A stretch of 64,000 nt of DNA, from NCBI GenBank assembly GCA_000961725.1, contig LADS01000004.1, positions 124,001-188,000 of the forward strand. The letters are read 5' to 3'. Position numbers and translations under genes: made by a program. Source of the stretch: Desulfobulbaceae bacterium BRH_c16a. GTDB taxonomy: Bacteria > Desulfobacterota > Desulfobulbia > Desulfobulbales > Desulfocapsaceae. Below are positions 56,536 through 64,000 of the stretch, one piece after another; within the stretch, counting starts at the first letter, position 1; every line of letters starts with the position of its first letter. The notes below the pieces were generated by a model that saw only the letters and a program-made list of their open reading frames with translations, did no database searches and had not been told where the DNA came from.

Positions 56536-57228
56536 AAGGTTGAATCCGGACCTGCTCATGGTCTTCGCCTTCACACTTTGACTTACATCGGATGTATTCT
56601 GTAAAATTCTCCATTCAAATCAACCCCTTCATGTAAAGCATTTTTGCCCTCCGCAGAGAGCCTGAATCTCAACTTACCATTTCGCATTGCAAACTCTTTC
56701 AATTGCAGTTTAGTAATCATGCCTAACACTTGCATAATACGCCACACAGGCATGGTAAAAATCGTTGAGTTTCTCCAGAAGCATAAGTATTTTATTTCAA
56801 ACAACTTTGCTCTAACCTCCCCTCAGCTGCGGAAATGTTGGCACGTTTTGTGCTCTCAGACGTAACGCAGAGTGTTTACACCTCCTCCATGGAAAAATGG
56901 CCAGGACGGTGCGTGTGATTACCGGGCTATTCAAGAAATGGGTAGTTTTGTCGCGGTATCGCAAGCTTACACTCCTCGCAGAGAGTATGGATGAAATATG
57001 ATTGTCATAATTCTTCTAGCAGATCAATTATAAATCTATTGAATCCAAGTTGCTTTAGCAGCAGCTAATATTTTAGTGCCGCAGGGCGAATGAATAGTTG
57101 AACCTGGGTGAGTGATACGCATTGAAATTCCGTTTACCGGAGATACTTATGCGCGTAACTCAAAGCAGAAAGATGGACAATTCTGATACCAAAAGTCAGG
57201 TTTAATTAAAATTGCATCAGGAGGTCCA
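56536..57228. other. Gene-poor spacer with remnant of a glycosyltransferase
   Basis: About 690 bp with no intact gene. It contains the pseudogene tail at 57043-57093 and the strong ribosome site (AGGAGG) of the next gene. A 73-codon minus-strand frame (56583-56804) lacks a ribosome site and recognisable similarity, so it is not called. The region looks like the decayed footprint of a deleted gene. Confidence 0.6.
57043..57093 (+). pseudogene. C-terminal remnant of a glycosyltransferase paralogue
   Basis: Bases 57072-57091 are identical to 56514-56533 at the 3' end of the upstream glycosyltransferase. In the same reading frame, ALAAANILVPQGE-stop mirrors ILATAHDLVPQGE-stop. An in-frame TGA (57040-57042) lies just upstream of the readable part. 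The match extends more weakly on both sides. This is best explained by duplication of the glycosyltransferase gene followed by loss of one copy except its tail. Confidence 0.75.
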
Positions 57229-60200
57229 ATGGGATTACAAGTTAGGTGGGTTTTCATTCTTGTGTTGTTTGCACTTTTGTTCTCAAAGAGTGCGTATGCG
57301 GGGATAATCTTTCAAGACAACTTTGATAGTTGCACGCAAAATTGTGTGTCTTCTTCTCTTTCTGCACCACCCGGTTGGGCGCAATGGTATGGACCCACTT
57401 CTGCTACTATAGGAGGGGTTACCCACTATGCTGGGGAAATAACGTCTCCTGGAAGAGGCGAAAAAGGGAAATCATTTAAAACTTGGAGGAACGGCTCTTC
57501 ATGGGAAAATTATAATGGAGTGCTTGCATATACATTCAGCAGTTCGCAAAGTGAAATTTACATGCGCTACTATGTAAAACTTCCAAAGGCCATGGACTTA
57601 TCACAATGCACAGGTTCAAACTATTTAAAGTTGTGGCGACTTAACACCACTGGGTCAGCTGGGGAGATTTACCTAAACCTCAATCAAAACGGAGGCTCCT
57701 CTTATAACACGGGTTCGCTACAGGTGGCGACAAATACGCGTGGGTTAACTACAATTCTCAATAACACGAATCTCAGAGCCATATGGGATGACAACTGGCA
57801 TAGCTGGGAGTGGCATATCAATCTGGCAACGGGAGTTTTGGAGCTGTGGATAGACGGTATTCCTAGATACAGTGGTTCGGGTTGGAATTTTGGAGGTGGT
57901 ACTTTTAAGTACGTACAGCATTTTTCGATGGGGAATCATGCAACAGGTTGCAACTGGCAATCCACATGGCAAGCGATGGACATCGATGATTTCGTTTTAA
58001 GCACCACATATGTAGGCCCGGATGGTGGAAGCAGCGGAGGGAGTGATACAACCGCTCCATCCATACCTTCGGGATTGTCTGCCGGCGCAACTTCTTCCTC
58101 GCAAATCAACCTTTCATGGACGGCCTCAACCGACAATGTCGGCGTAACCGGCTACAAGATTTATCGCAATGGTACGTATATCGCTACTTCTGCGGGAACC
58201 TCGTATTCAAACACCGGGCTAACAGCGTCTACCTCATATACCTACAGGGTATCCGCCATCGATGCTGCCGGCAACGAATCCAGCCAATCTTCGTCGGCAA
58301 CCGCCACTACCCTGGCCGCAGCCGACACAACCGCTCCATCCATACCATCCGGGTTGTCTGCCAGTGCGACTTCTTCCTCACAAATCAATCTTTCATGGAC
58401 CGCCTCCACCGACAATGTCGGCGTAACCGGCTACAAGATTTATCGGAGTGGAACATACATCGCCACTTCTACCGGCACCTCGTATTCGAACACCGGACTA
58501 ACAGCATCTACTTCATATACCTACAGGGTATCCGCAATCGATGCGGCCGGCAATGAATCCAGCCAATCTTCATCGGTGAGTGCAACAACTCAGGCGGCGA
58601 CAACCGGCGGTACAGTTCTTTTCAAGGAAACTTTCGATAATAACAGTTTTTCATCGCGGGGTTGGTATGACAATACAACCCACGGCACTGTTGTTTCCGG
58701 CGGGCAGTCGGGCAACAGCCTGCAATGGGCATGGGCGCAGGGTGCGACCAGACCGACCAATGGCGCCGCGATGCGAAAGAAGATTACCCCCACCGATAGT
58801 TTGTATGTATCGTTTTATGTGAAATTTCAGACGGGCTGGAGAGGTTCACAGAAGACATATCATCCTCACATGATACTTATCCCCTCTGACTTGGATAGTG
58901 ATTACGCGGGCCTAGCAAATAACTACCTGAACACATACATCGAATTTTCAGCTGACACGAGCAGCCCTTACACGATCAGACCATTATTGGGAATCCAGGA
59001 CCAAATGAGGGTCAACACCTCCAACGGCACTCCTCCGAACAATCTGACCACTGTCACTGAAAATAGGAGCGTTGCCTATTGCAATACCCCGGCACCTGCC
59101 GGAGCTAATGGAATTTGTTACGCTGAAAATCCGTATTACAGCGCGAATGTCTGGAAAGCGTCAACTGCCTCTGTTCCGACAAATTCCTGGCGTCATGTGG
59201 AAGTCTATTTCAAGATGAACACAATCAGCGGCGGCAAAGGTCAGGCAAACGGTGTCATGCAGCAGTGGGTCGATGGCTCTCTCGTTATCAATCGCAGCGA
59301 TGTTCTGTATCGTACCAGCCAGGATGCCACCAAGAAATGGGCGCAGGTTGTCCTGGCTCCATGGATAGGTGATGGTTCGCCCATCGCTCAGACAATGTGG
59401 CTTGATGAATTGACTGTAGCAACGTCACCACCTAGTTCAGGAGGTGATACACAAGCACCAACAACTCCGTCGAGTCTGACAGCATCCGCAGTGTCCTCAA
59501 GTCAGATAAATCTTTCCTGGCCATCTTCCACCGACAATGTCGGGGTAACAGGCTACAAGATTTATCGGAGCGGGACATACCTCGCTACTTCTACAGGCAC
59601 CTCATATTCAAACACCGGCTTAACGGCTTCCACCTCATACAGCTATAAGGTGTCCGCCATCGATGCGGCCGGCAATGAATCCAGCCAATCTTCTACGGCA
59701 ACCGCCACAACACTGGCCCCACCGGACACCACCGCTCCATCCATACCCTCGGGATTGTCTGCCAGTGCAACCTCTTCCTCGGAAATCGGTCTTTCATGGA
59801 CTGCTTCAACCGACAATGTCGGCGTAACCGGTTACAAGATCTATCGCAGCGGGACATACCTCGCTACTTCTACAGGCACCTCTTATACCGACAAGGGCTT
59901 AACGGCGTCCACCTCGTATAGCTACAAGGTGTCCGCCATCGATGCAGCCGGCAATGAATCCAGCCAATCTTCAACGGCAACCGCCACAACCCAGGCCCCA
60001 CCGGACACCACCGCTCCATCCATACCCTCGGGAGTGTCTGCCAGTGCAACTTCTTCCTCTGAAATCGGTCTTTCATGGACTGCTTCAACCGACAATGTCG
60101 GCGTAACCGGCTACAAGATTTATCGCAGCGGGACATACCTCGCTACTTCGACCGGCACCTCTTATACCGACAAGGGCTTAACGGCGTCCACCTCGTATAG

Positions 60201-61731
60201 CTACAAGGTGTCCGCCATCGATGCGGCCGGCAATGAATCCAGCCAATCTTCAACGGCAACCGCCACAACCAAGGCAGCAGCCGACACCACCGCCCCATCC
60301 ATACCCTCGGGACTGTCTGCCAGTGCAACCTCTTCCTCTGAAATCGGTCTTTCATGGACTGCTTCAACCGACAATGTCGGCGTAACCGGCTACAAGATTT
60401 ATCGCAGCGGGACATACCTCGCTACTTCGACCGGCACCTCTTATACCGACAAGGGCTTAACGGCGTCCACCTCGTATAGCTACAAGGTGTCCGCCATCGA
60501 TGCGGCCGGCAATGAATCCAGCCAATCTTCAACGGCAACCGCCACAACCAAGGCAGCAGCCGACACCACCGCCCCATCCATACCCTCGGGACTGTCTGCC
60601 AGTGCAACCTCTTCCTCTGAAATCGGTCTTTCATGGACTGCTTCAACCGACAATGTCGGCGTAACCGGCTACAAGATCTATCGCAGCGGGACATACCTCG
60701 CTACTTCCACCGGCACCTCTTATACCGACAAGGGCTTATCGGCGTCTACCTCGTATAGCTACAAGGTATCCGCCATCGATGCGGCCGGCAATGAATCCAG
60801 CCAATCTTCCTCGGCAAGTGCAACGACTCAGGCGGACGCAACCGGCGGAGCAGCTATCTTCAAGGAAACCTTTGATGATATAAATTTTGCCTCGAGAGGC
60901 TGGTACGACAATACAACCCACGGCACTGTCGTTTCAGGCGGAAAGTCCGGTAACAGCCTGCAATGGGCTTGGGCGCAGGGTGCGACCAGACCTACCAATG
61001 GGACTGCGATGCGGAAGAAGTTTACCCCCACCGATAGTTTGTATGTTTCGTTTTATGTGAAATTTCAAACGGGATGGAGAGGTTCGCAGAAGGCATATCA
61101 TCCACACATGATATTAATCCCCTCCGACCTGGATGGCGACTACACACCACTCGCGAACAACTATCTTAACACCTACGTGGAATTTGTATCCGACATTGGC
61201 AGTCCTTACACAATCAGACCATTACTGGGAATCCAGGACCAAAAGAGAGTAAACACTTCCAATGGCACTCTTCCGAACAATCTGACCGCTGTCACTGAAA
61301 ATAGAAGCGTTGCCTATTGCAATAGCCCTGTACCCCAGGGCGCAACCGGAGCGTGTTATGCTGATAATCCGTATTACAGCGCGACTGGTTGGAAAGCGTC
61401 AACCGCCTCTGTTTCGACAAATACCTGGCACCATGTGGAAGTCTATTTCAAGATGAACACAATCAGCGATGGCAAAGGTCAGGCAAACGGTGTTATGCAG
61501 CAGTGGATAGATGGCTCTCCGGTCATTAATCGCAGCGATGTCCTGTATCGAACCAACCAGGATGCCACCAAGAAATGGGCGCAGTTTGTCCTGGCCCCAT
61601 GGATTGGCGATGGTTCGCCTATCGCTCAGACAATGTGGCTTGATGAACTGACGGTAACGACTTCCTCACCGTATTCCGTGCCGCTTAGCGCGCCGACTGG
61701 TTTTATGATTCAGCCGGAATTGCATAAATAG
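57229..61731 (+). CDS. Large secreted FN3-repeat protein with three lectin/lyase-like domains
   Basis: 1500 residues with signal peptide (cut near 24). Domain order: a ConA-like beta-sandwich domain (about 25-265, beginning IIFQDNFDSC); FN3 repeats 1-2 (about 273-455); a second ConA/polysaccharide-lyase-like domain (about 458-738, starting FKETFDNNSF); FN3 repeats 3-7 (about 740-1203). A third domain (about 1205-1475) is about 85% identical by eye to the second. The segments HMILIPSDLD and QQWVDGS...INRSDVLYR recur in both. The tail (PTGFMIQPELHK) is not a PEP-CTERM signal. It likely binds or trims the extracellular glycan; catalytic residues cannot be named. It has a strong AGGAGG site and is followed by a terminator. 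Confidence 0.85.
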   Translation: MGLQVRWVFILVLFALLFSKSAYAGIIFQDNFDSCTQNCVSSSLSAPPGWAQWYGPTSATIGGVTHYAGEITSPGRGEKGKSFKTWRNGSSWENYNGVLAYTFSSSQSEIYMRYYVKLPKAMDLSQCTGSNYLKLWRLNTTGSAGEIYLNLNQNGGSSYNTGSLQVATNTRGLTTILNNTNLRAIWDDNWHSWEWHINLATGVLELWIDGIPRYSGSGWNFGGGTFKYVQHFSMGNHATGCNWQSTWQAMDIDDFVLSTTYVGPDGGSSGGSDTTAPSIPSGLSAGATSSSQINLSWTASTDNVGVTGYKIYRNGTYIATSAGTSYSNTGLTASTSYTYRVSAIDAAGNESSQSSSATATTLAAADTTAPSIPSGLSASATSSSQINLSWTASTDNVGVTGYKIYRSGTYIATSTGTSYSNTGLTASTSYTYRVSAIDAAGNESSQSSSVSATTQAATTGGTVLFKETFDNNSFSSRGWYDNTTHGTVVSGGQSGNSLQWAWAQGATRPTNGAAMRKKITPTDSLYVSFYVKFQTGWRGSQKTYHPHMILIPSDLDSDYAGLANNYLNTYIEFSADTSSPYTIRPLLGIQDQMRVNTSNGTPPNNLTTVTENRSVAYCNTPAPAGANGICYAENPYYSANVWKASTASVPTNSWRHVEVYFKMNTISGGKGQANGVMQQWVDGSLVINRSDVLYRTSQDATKKWAQVVLAPWIGDGSPIAQTMWLDELTVATSPPSSGGDTQAPTTPSSLTASAVSSSQINLSWPSSTDNVGVTGYKIYRSGTYLATSTGTSYSNTGLTASTSYSYKVSAIDAAGNESSQSSTATATTLAPPDTTAPSIPSGLSASATSSSEIGLSWTASTDNVGVTGYKIYRSGTYLATSTGTSYTDKGLTASTSYSYKVSAIDAAGNESSQSSTATATTQAPPDTTAPSIPSGVSASATSSSEIGLSWTASTDNVGVTGYKIYRSGTYLATSTGTSYTDKGLTASTSYSYKVSAIDAAGNESSQSSTATATTKAAADTTAPSIPSGLSASATSSSEIGLSWTASTDNVGVTGYKIYRSGTYLATSTGTSYTDKGLTASTSYSYKVSAIDAAGNESSQSSTATATTKAAADTTAPSIPSGLSASATSSSEIGLSWTASTDNVGVTGYKIYRSGTYLATSTGTSYTDKGLSASTSYSYKVSAIDAAGNESSQSSSASATTQADATGGAAIFKETFDDINFASRGWYDNTTHGTVVSGGKSGNSLQWAWAQGATRPTNGTAMRKKFTPTDSLYVSFYVKFQTGWRGSQKAYHPHMILIPSDLDGDYTPLANNYLNTYVEFVSDIGSPYTIRPLLGIQDQKRVNTSNGTLPNNLTAVTENRSVAYCNSPVPQGATGACYADNPYYSATGWKASTASVSTNTWHHVEVYFKMNTISDGKGQANGVMQQWIDGSPVINRSDVLYRTNQDATKKWAQFVLAPWIGDGSPIAQTMWLDELTVTTSSPYSVPLSAPTGFMIQPELHK
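59724..60840 (+). repeat. Near-identical 279-bp tandem repeats encoding FN3 modules
   Basis: Four consecutive units of 279 bp (93 residues each; phases near 59724, 60003, 60282 and 60561) differ at only scattered positions. The third and fourth are almost identical over their whole length. Each unit encodes one FN3 domain starting DTTAPSIPSG. A fifth, more diverged copy lies before them and two more lie upstream at 58045-58600. Such DNA identity predicts copy-number change by slippage or recombination. Confidence 0.9.
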
Positions 61732-61780
61732 TAATACTGGAAACCGGGCTCACTGAAACACCTGTCTCGGTTCATCTCCG

Positions 61781-61819
61781 AAGCCTCTCCCAGCTCTTGC
61801 CGGGAGAGGCTTTTCTTTT
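61781..61819 (+). terminator. Rho-independent terminator of the secreted FN3 protein gene
   Basis: An 11-bp perfect stem, AAGCCTCTCCC (61781-61791) with GGGAGAGGCTT (61802-61812), has a 10-nt loop and is followed by the T-rich TTTTCTTTT. It stands 50 bp after the stop codon and before the converging epsI-like gene. Confidence 0.93.
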
Positions 61820-61864
61820 ATGTATGCAATTCACAAGGGAGCACCGCCCGGATTTCTATGCATG

Positions 61865-62515
61865 TCATATTTCTTCAGGCCAATACCCCGGCAGAAGATT
61901 TAAAATTCGTTCCGCGAACTCCACCGCCTTCTCTCTGGTCTTTTGCACATTTCCTTCCACAGACGATGCTGTCACCTGAACAAATGCCCCGTCATTGCGA
62001 TTATGCAGGATCCTTCCCGTAAAGCGTTTGATATTCTGCATCAGGCCGGTTGAAACAACCTTATCGCCGGCTACCTGATACCAGTGAAGCAAAATTGTGT
62101 CGGCTCCATCCTTGCGAGATAACACATAGTTAACAGGAACACTCTTGCCGGTTGCCGTCTGCTTGAGATACACCACATCCGTATCGACAATCGCCGAGCC
62201 TTGCCCGGGCAGACAAGCATATGGATTATGCCCGGTCCTCCCACCCTTTGCAGTTCCGTAGTAACCGATATACAGATTAACCAGATCGCCATTCAGGGAT
62301 TTATAGTGGCGATAGACGTGCTTATCGGCATTCAGTTCCTTGTAAATCGCTTCCGAAAAAAAATCCTCTGTGGCGGTGTAATTCTCAATCACCATGGGTA
62401 ATTTTTCGAGATTTGTCTGTACGACAACAGGTATCGATATGGAAAAACGTGCAGCAAGAGCTCCTGCCGCAAGAATCATTATCACAAGGCATATTGCATA
62501 GTATTTGTTAGACAT
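61865..62515 (-). CDS. epsI: Exosortase-associated EPS protein EpsI (DUF3485)
   Basis: A 216-residue protein with an N-terminal membrane anchor (about 7-24). The periplasmic DUF3485 domain has the hallmark LYIGYYGTAKGGRTGHNPYA followed by CLPGQG, and later LLHWYQVAGDKV. EpsI regularly follows or is fused to exosortase and is needed for EPS export or assembly; its biochemical role is unclear. It starts 4 bp after the exosortase stop codon, so the two are co-transcribed. Confidence 0.93.
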   Translation of the reverse strand: MSNKYYAICLVIMILAAGALAARFSISIPVVVQTNLEKLPMVIENYTATEDFFSEAIYKELNADKHVYRHYKSLNGDLVNLYIGYYGTAKGGRTGHNPYACLPGQGSAIVDTDVVYLKQTATGKSVPVNYVLSRKDGADTILLHWYQVAGDKVVSTGLMQNIKRFTGRILHNRNDGAFVQVTASSVEGNVQKTREKAVEFAERILNLLPGYWPEEI

Positions 62516-62519
62516 CCGA

Positions 62520-63356
62520 TTACGCCTTTCTGTTGATCAAGGTGAAAATTCCAAAGAGTGCGACGAACCCAAGGACAAAGATCGCGATGCCCGAAAATTC
62601 GTGCAGAAATCCTCTTGCCACTTTGTCACCAAAAAAATGAGCCAATATGCCGGTACCCGTAACGCGGATTATGTTGGCCAGCATTGCAACCGGTATTGCC
62701 GACAGGATCAGAATCGCCTTACTCTTCCAGCCGGCAGGACTTATGCTCGCAAAGGCAACGGCCAGCATCGATAATGCGATTATCGATCTTATACCGCTGC
62801 ATGCTTCGGCCACTTCGAGCTGGGTGCTGACAAAATAGAGCATGTTCCCCTCTCGAAACACCGGGATGGAACACGTCGCGATCAAATTGGCGGAGATTTT
62901 CGTGGCAAAGAGCTGCAACGGACCCGAAACCAGATTTATCAACGAATATGGCACCGGAATCATGAACAAAAGAAACAACACGGGAAAAGCCATGATCCTG
63001 ATTATCTCATTGCCGAGCATACACCAGATCAGGCCAAACAGCGCCAAAACCATGGCGACTCTGGCTGGAAATACCAGGCCGCCGAAAAAGCTGAGAACAT
63101 AAACTCCGAGGACAAGAAACAGGGCGATGCACCCGTACATCGAACTTTCGATGGTTGATGAATTCATCCGATTTTTTCTATCCCAGGCAAAATAGCCCGC
63201 CACGAATGGCACGATAAAACCGTGGGAATTGTCTGAATTCGACAGCCAGTCCTGGACCATTCCCGGATAAATAGGCGCGAAAAGCGCAAGCCAGAACAGC
63301 ATCAGCGAAAGCATTTTCAGCTTATCCCTGCCTGATATTTCCTTGAATAATATCAC
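62520..63356 (-). CDS. Exosortase (EpsH-type transpeptidase)
   Basis: A 278-residue integral membrane protein with about 8 helices. The catalytic Cys lies in EACSGIRS near residue 183, the conserved Arg in ANIIRVTGTG near 230, and the His in FLHEFSG near 252. Exosortases cleave C-terminal PEP-CTERM-like sorting tails and attach the protein to a surface acceptor. The subtype cannot be fixed here. Its ATG overlaps the stop of the upstream aminotransferase gene (ATGA), and epsI follows directly. Confidence 0.93.
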   Translation of the reverse strand: MILFKEISGRDKLKMLSLMLFWLALFAPIYPGMVQDWLSNSDNSHGFIVPFVAGYFAWDRKNRMNSSTIESSMYGCIALFLVLGVYVLSFFGGLVFPARVAMVLALFGLIWCMLGNEIIRIMAFPVLFLLFMIPVPYSLINLVSGPLQLFATKISANLIATCSIPVFREGNMLYFVSTQLEVAEACSGIRSIIALSMLAVAFASISPAGWKSKAILILSAIPVAMLANIIRVTGTGILAHFFGDKVARGFLHEFSGIAIFVLGFVALFGIFTLINRKA

Positions 63357-64000
63357 CGACTCCTCTCTTCTGCATTTTTTATGAATTCCGAAATTTTCCT
63401 GGCATCGCCTGCTGGTTTCCGAATCAATCCCACAATTCTCTTCATGTCAGCTTCAGTAACATAGGGATGTACAGGAAACGTAACCATCCTCTCCACTATT
63501 GAACTGGCCTTCAGAGAGGTTCCGCCGACAAGATATCCTTTCAGCCCGGCTATGGTATCCACCGTTCCAGGGAAGACATCCGCCCCCCCCAATCCCAGCC
63601 TGTCACTTTCACGTAAGACCGATATCTTCTCAGAGTTGCTCCTGACAATGACAGGATATCTGACAAGGCCTGACGAGAGTAACTCTGAGTCACCTGTTGA
63701 CTTCATTCCCGACTTGGTCAAATAACCGGCGTTCTTCACGCGGATCCCTATGATTTTACTCAGGCGGTTCTGCCACCCGACTGTCATACCCGCCTGGAAG
63801 CCGGACATACGTTTGATCGAAAAATCCGGAGCGAAAAGGGTCTCTCCCAACCCGAGAAAGGGCAGCGACCTCGGGATCCAATACAGCCATGGCCTGGAAA
63901 ACACCGATATAACAACCGCATAGATTATCAGGGCGACCTGTTCTTTCAGGCTATACGCTGAAGTTGAGGCAATTTGACCCTGCAGGGCCTTACCGATTCT
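63353..64000 (-). CDS. DegT-family aminotransferase, C-terminal part (cut by window end)
   Basis: About 215 residues are visible, and the frame stays open to the window edge. The C-terminal pattern (RYPVIVRS, FPGTVDTIAG, then VERMVTFPVHPYVTEADMKRIVGLI) matches the small domain of DegT/DnrJ/EryC1 aminotransferases, which form amino sugars with PLP. The PLP-lysine domain would lie outside the window. It overlaps the exosortase start by 4 bp, so it heads or continues an operon with exosortase and epsI. A GTG at 63904 is internal, not the start. The family call is fairly secure. Confidence 0.8.
   Translation of the reverse strand, partial: RIGKALQGQIASTSAYSLKEQVALIIYAVVISVFSRPWLYWIPRSLPFLGLGETLFAPDFSIKRMSGFQAGMTVGWQNRLSKIIGIRVKNAGYLTKSGMKSTGDSELLSSGLVRYPVIVRSNSEKISVLRESDRLGLGGADVFPGTVDTIAGLKGYLVGGTSLKASSIVERMVTFPVHPYVTEADMKRIVGLIRKPAGDARKISEFIKNAEERSR

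Noticed and set aside
56583-56804. 73-codon minus-strand open frame downstream of the last glycosyltransferase
   Set aside because: It starts with TTG, has no ribosome site and no family likeness, and lies in a region that appears to be gene debris.
58045-60840. Regular tandem repeats that could suggest a CRISPR-like or satellite array
   Set aside because: The repeats are in frame, 279 bp long and encode FN3 domains; there are no short repeats with unique spacers.

Overview
The window looks like the chromosome of a Gram-negative bacterium, probably a deltaproteobacterium (Desulfobacterota). The reasons are a type IV pilus alignment operon with an MshL-type secretin, a two-subunit-type glycyl-tRNA synthetase alpha chain, a SecB-like chaperone, and a large exosortase/EpsI-linked exopolysaccharide (EPS) locus. 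The assignment comes from gene content and family recognition only; no search was run. No rRNA, tRNA or CRISPR array was recognised. Layout: (1) 1-8490 holds the start of a signal peptidase I gene on the minus strand, a divergent intergenic region with a 56-bp palindrome, and then a plus-strand operon: pilM, pilN, pilO, pilP, a periplasmic AMIN/STN/TPR protein, a lipoprotein secretin, and one more outer-membrane-type lipoprotein. The operon ends in a strong bidirectional hairpin terminator. (2) 8502-16326 is housekeeping sequence: secB-like, uvrA and a CoA-binding protein on minus, glyQ on plus, then a CHASE4/PAS hybrid histidine kinase on minus. A 180-bp mobile element with IS66-type ends and an exact 8-bp target duplication sits precisely on the glyQ stop codon. 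(3) 16542-36906 is all minus strand. It contains a tightly packed group (GMC-type oxidoreductase, SDR, asparagine-synthase-like amidotransferase, GT2, YdcF-like protein), a giant secreted protein of about 2477 residues, and a nucleotide-sugar tailoring set. That set is a Gfo/Idh dehydrogenase, a fused acyltransferase-aminotransferase, an SDR epimerase, an RmlC-like epimerase, a DegT aminotransferase and a NeuD-like acyltransferase. (4) 37866-61731 is all plus strand: flippase, seven further glycosyltransferases of several types, an O-antigen-ligase/polymerase-type membrane protein, two NodB-type deacetylases, two GNAT proteins, a FemAB-type protein, one unrecognised protein, and a 1500-residue secreted FN3/lectin-like repeat protein closed by a terminator. 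(5) 61865-64000 is minus strand: EpsI, exosortase, and a DegT-family aminotransferase cut by the window edge. How the parts fit: regions 3-5 together can supply unusual amino sugars (dehydrogenation, amination, acetylation), assemble a repeat unit (GT2 and GT4 enzymes), flip it (Wzx) and polymerise or ligate it (Wzy-type). They could then modify it through deacetylases, GNAT/FemAB acyl or aminoacyl transfer, the amidotransferase and the oxidoreductase. Exosortase plus EpsI normally accompany surface proteins with PEP-CTERM-like tails, yet neither large secreted protein here carries a recognisable tail. Those two very large secreted proteins bracket the glycosyltransferase block and both grow by near-perfect internal DNA repeats. 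Base composition is mosaic: several glycosyltransferase, deacetylase and GNAT genes are clearly more AT-rich than their neighbours. The remnant of a lost glycosyltransferase paralogue remains near 57043-57093.
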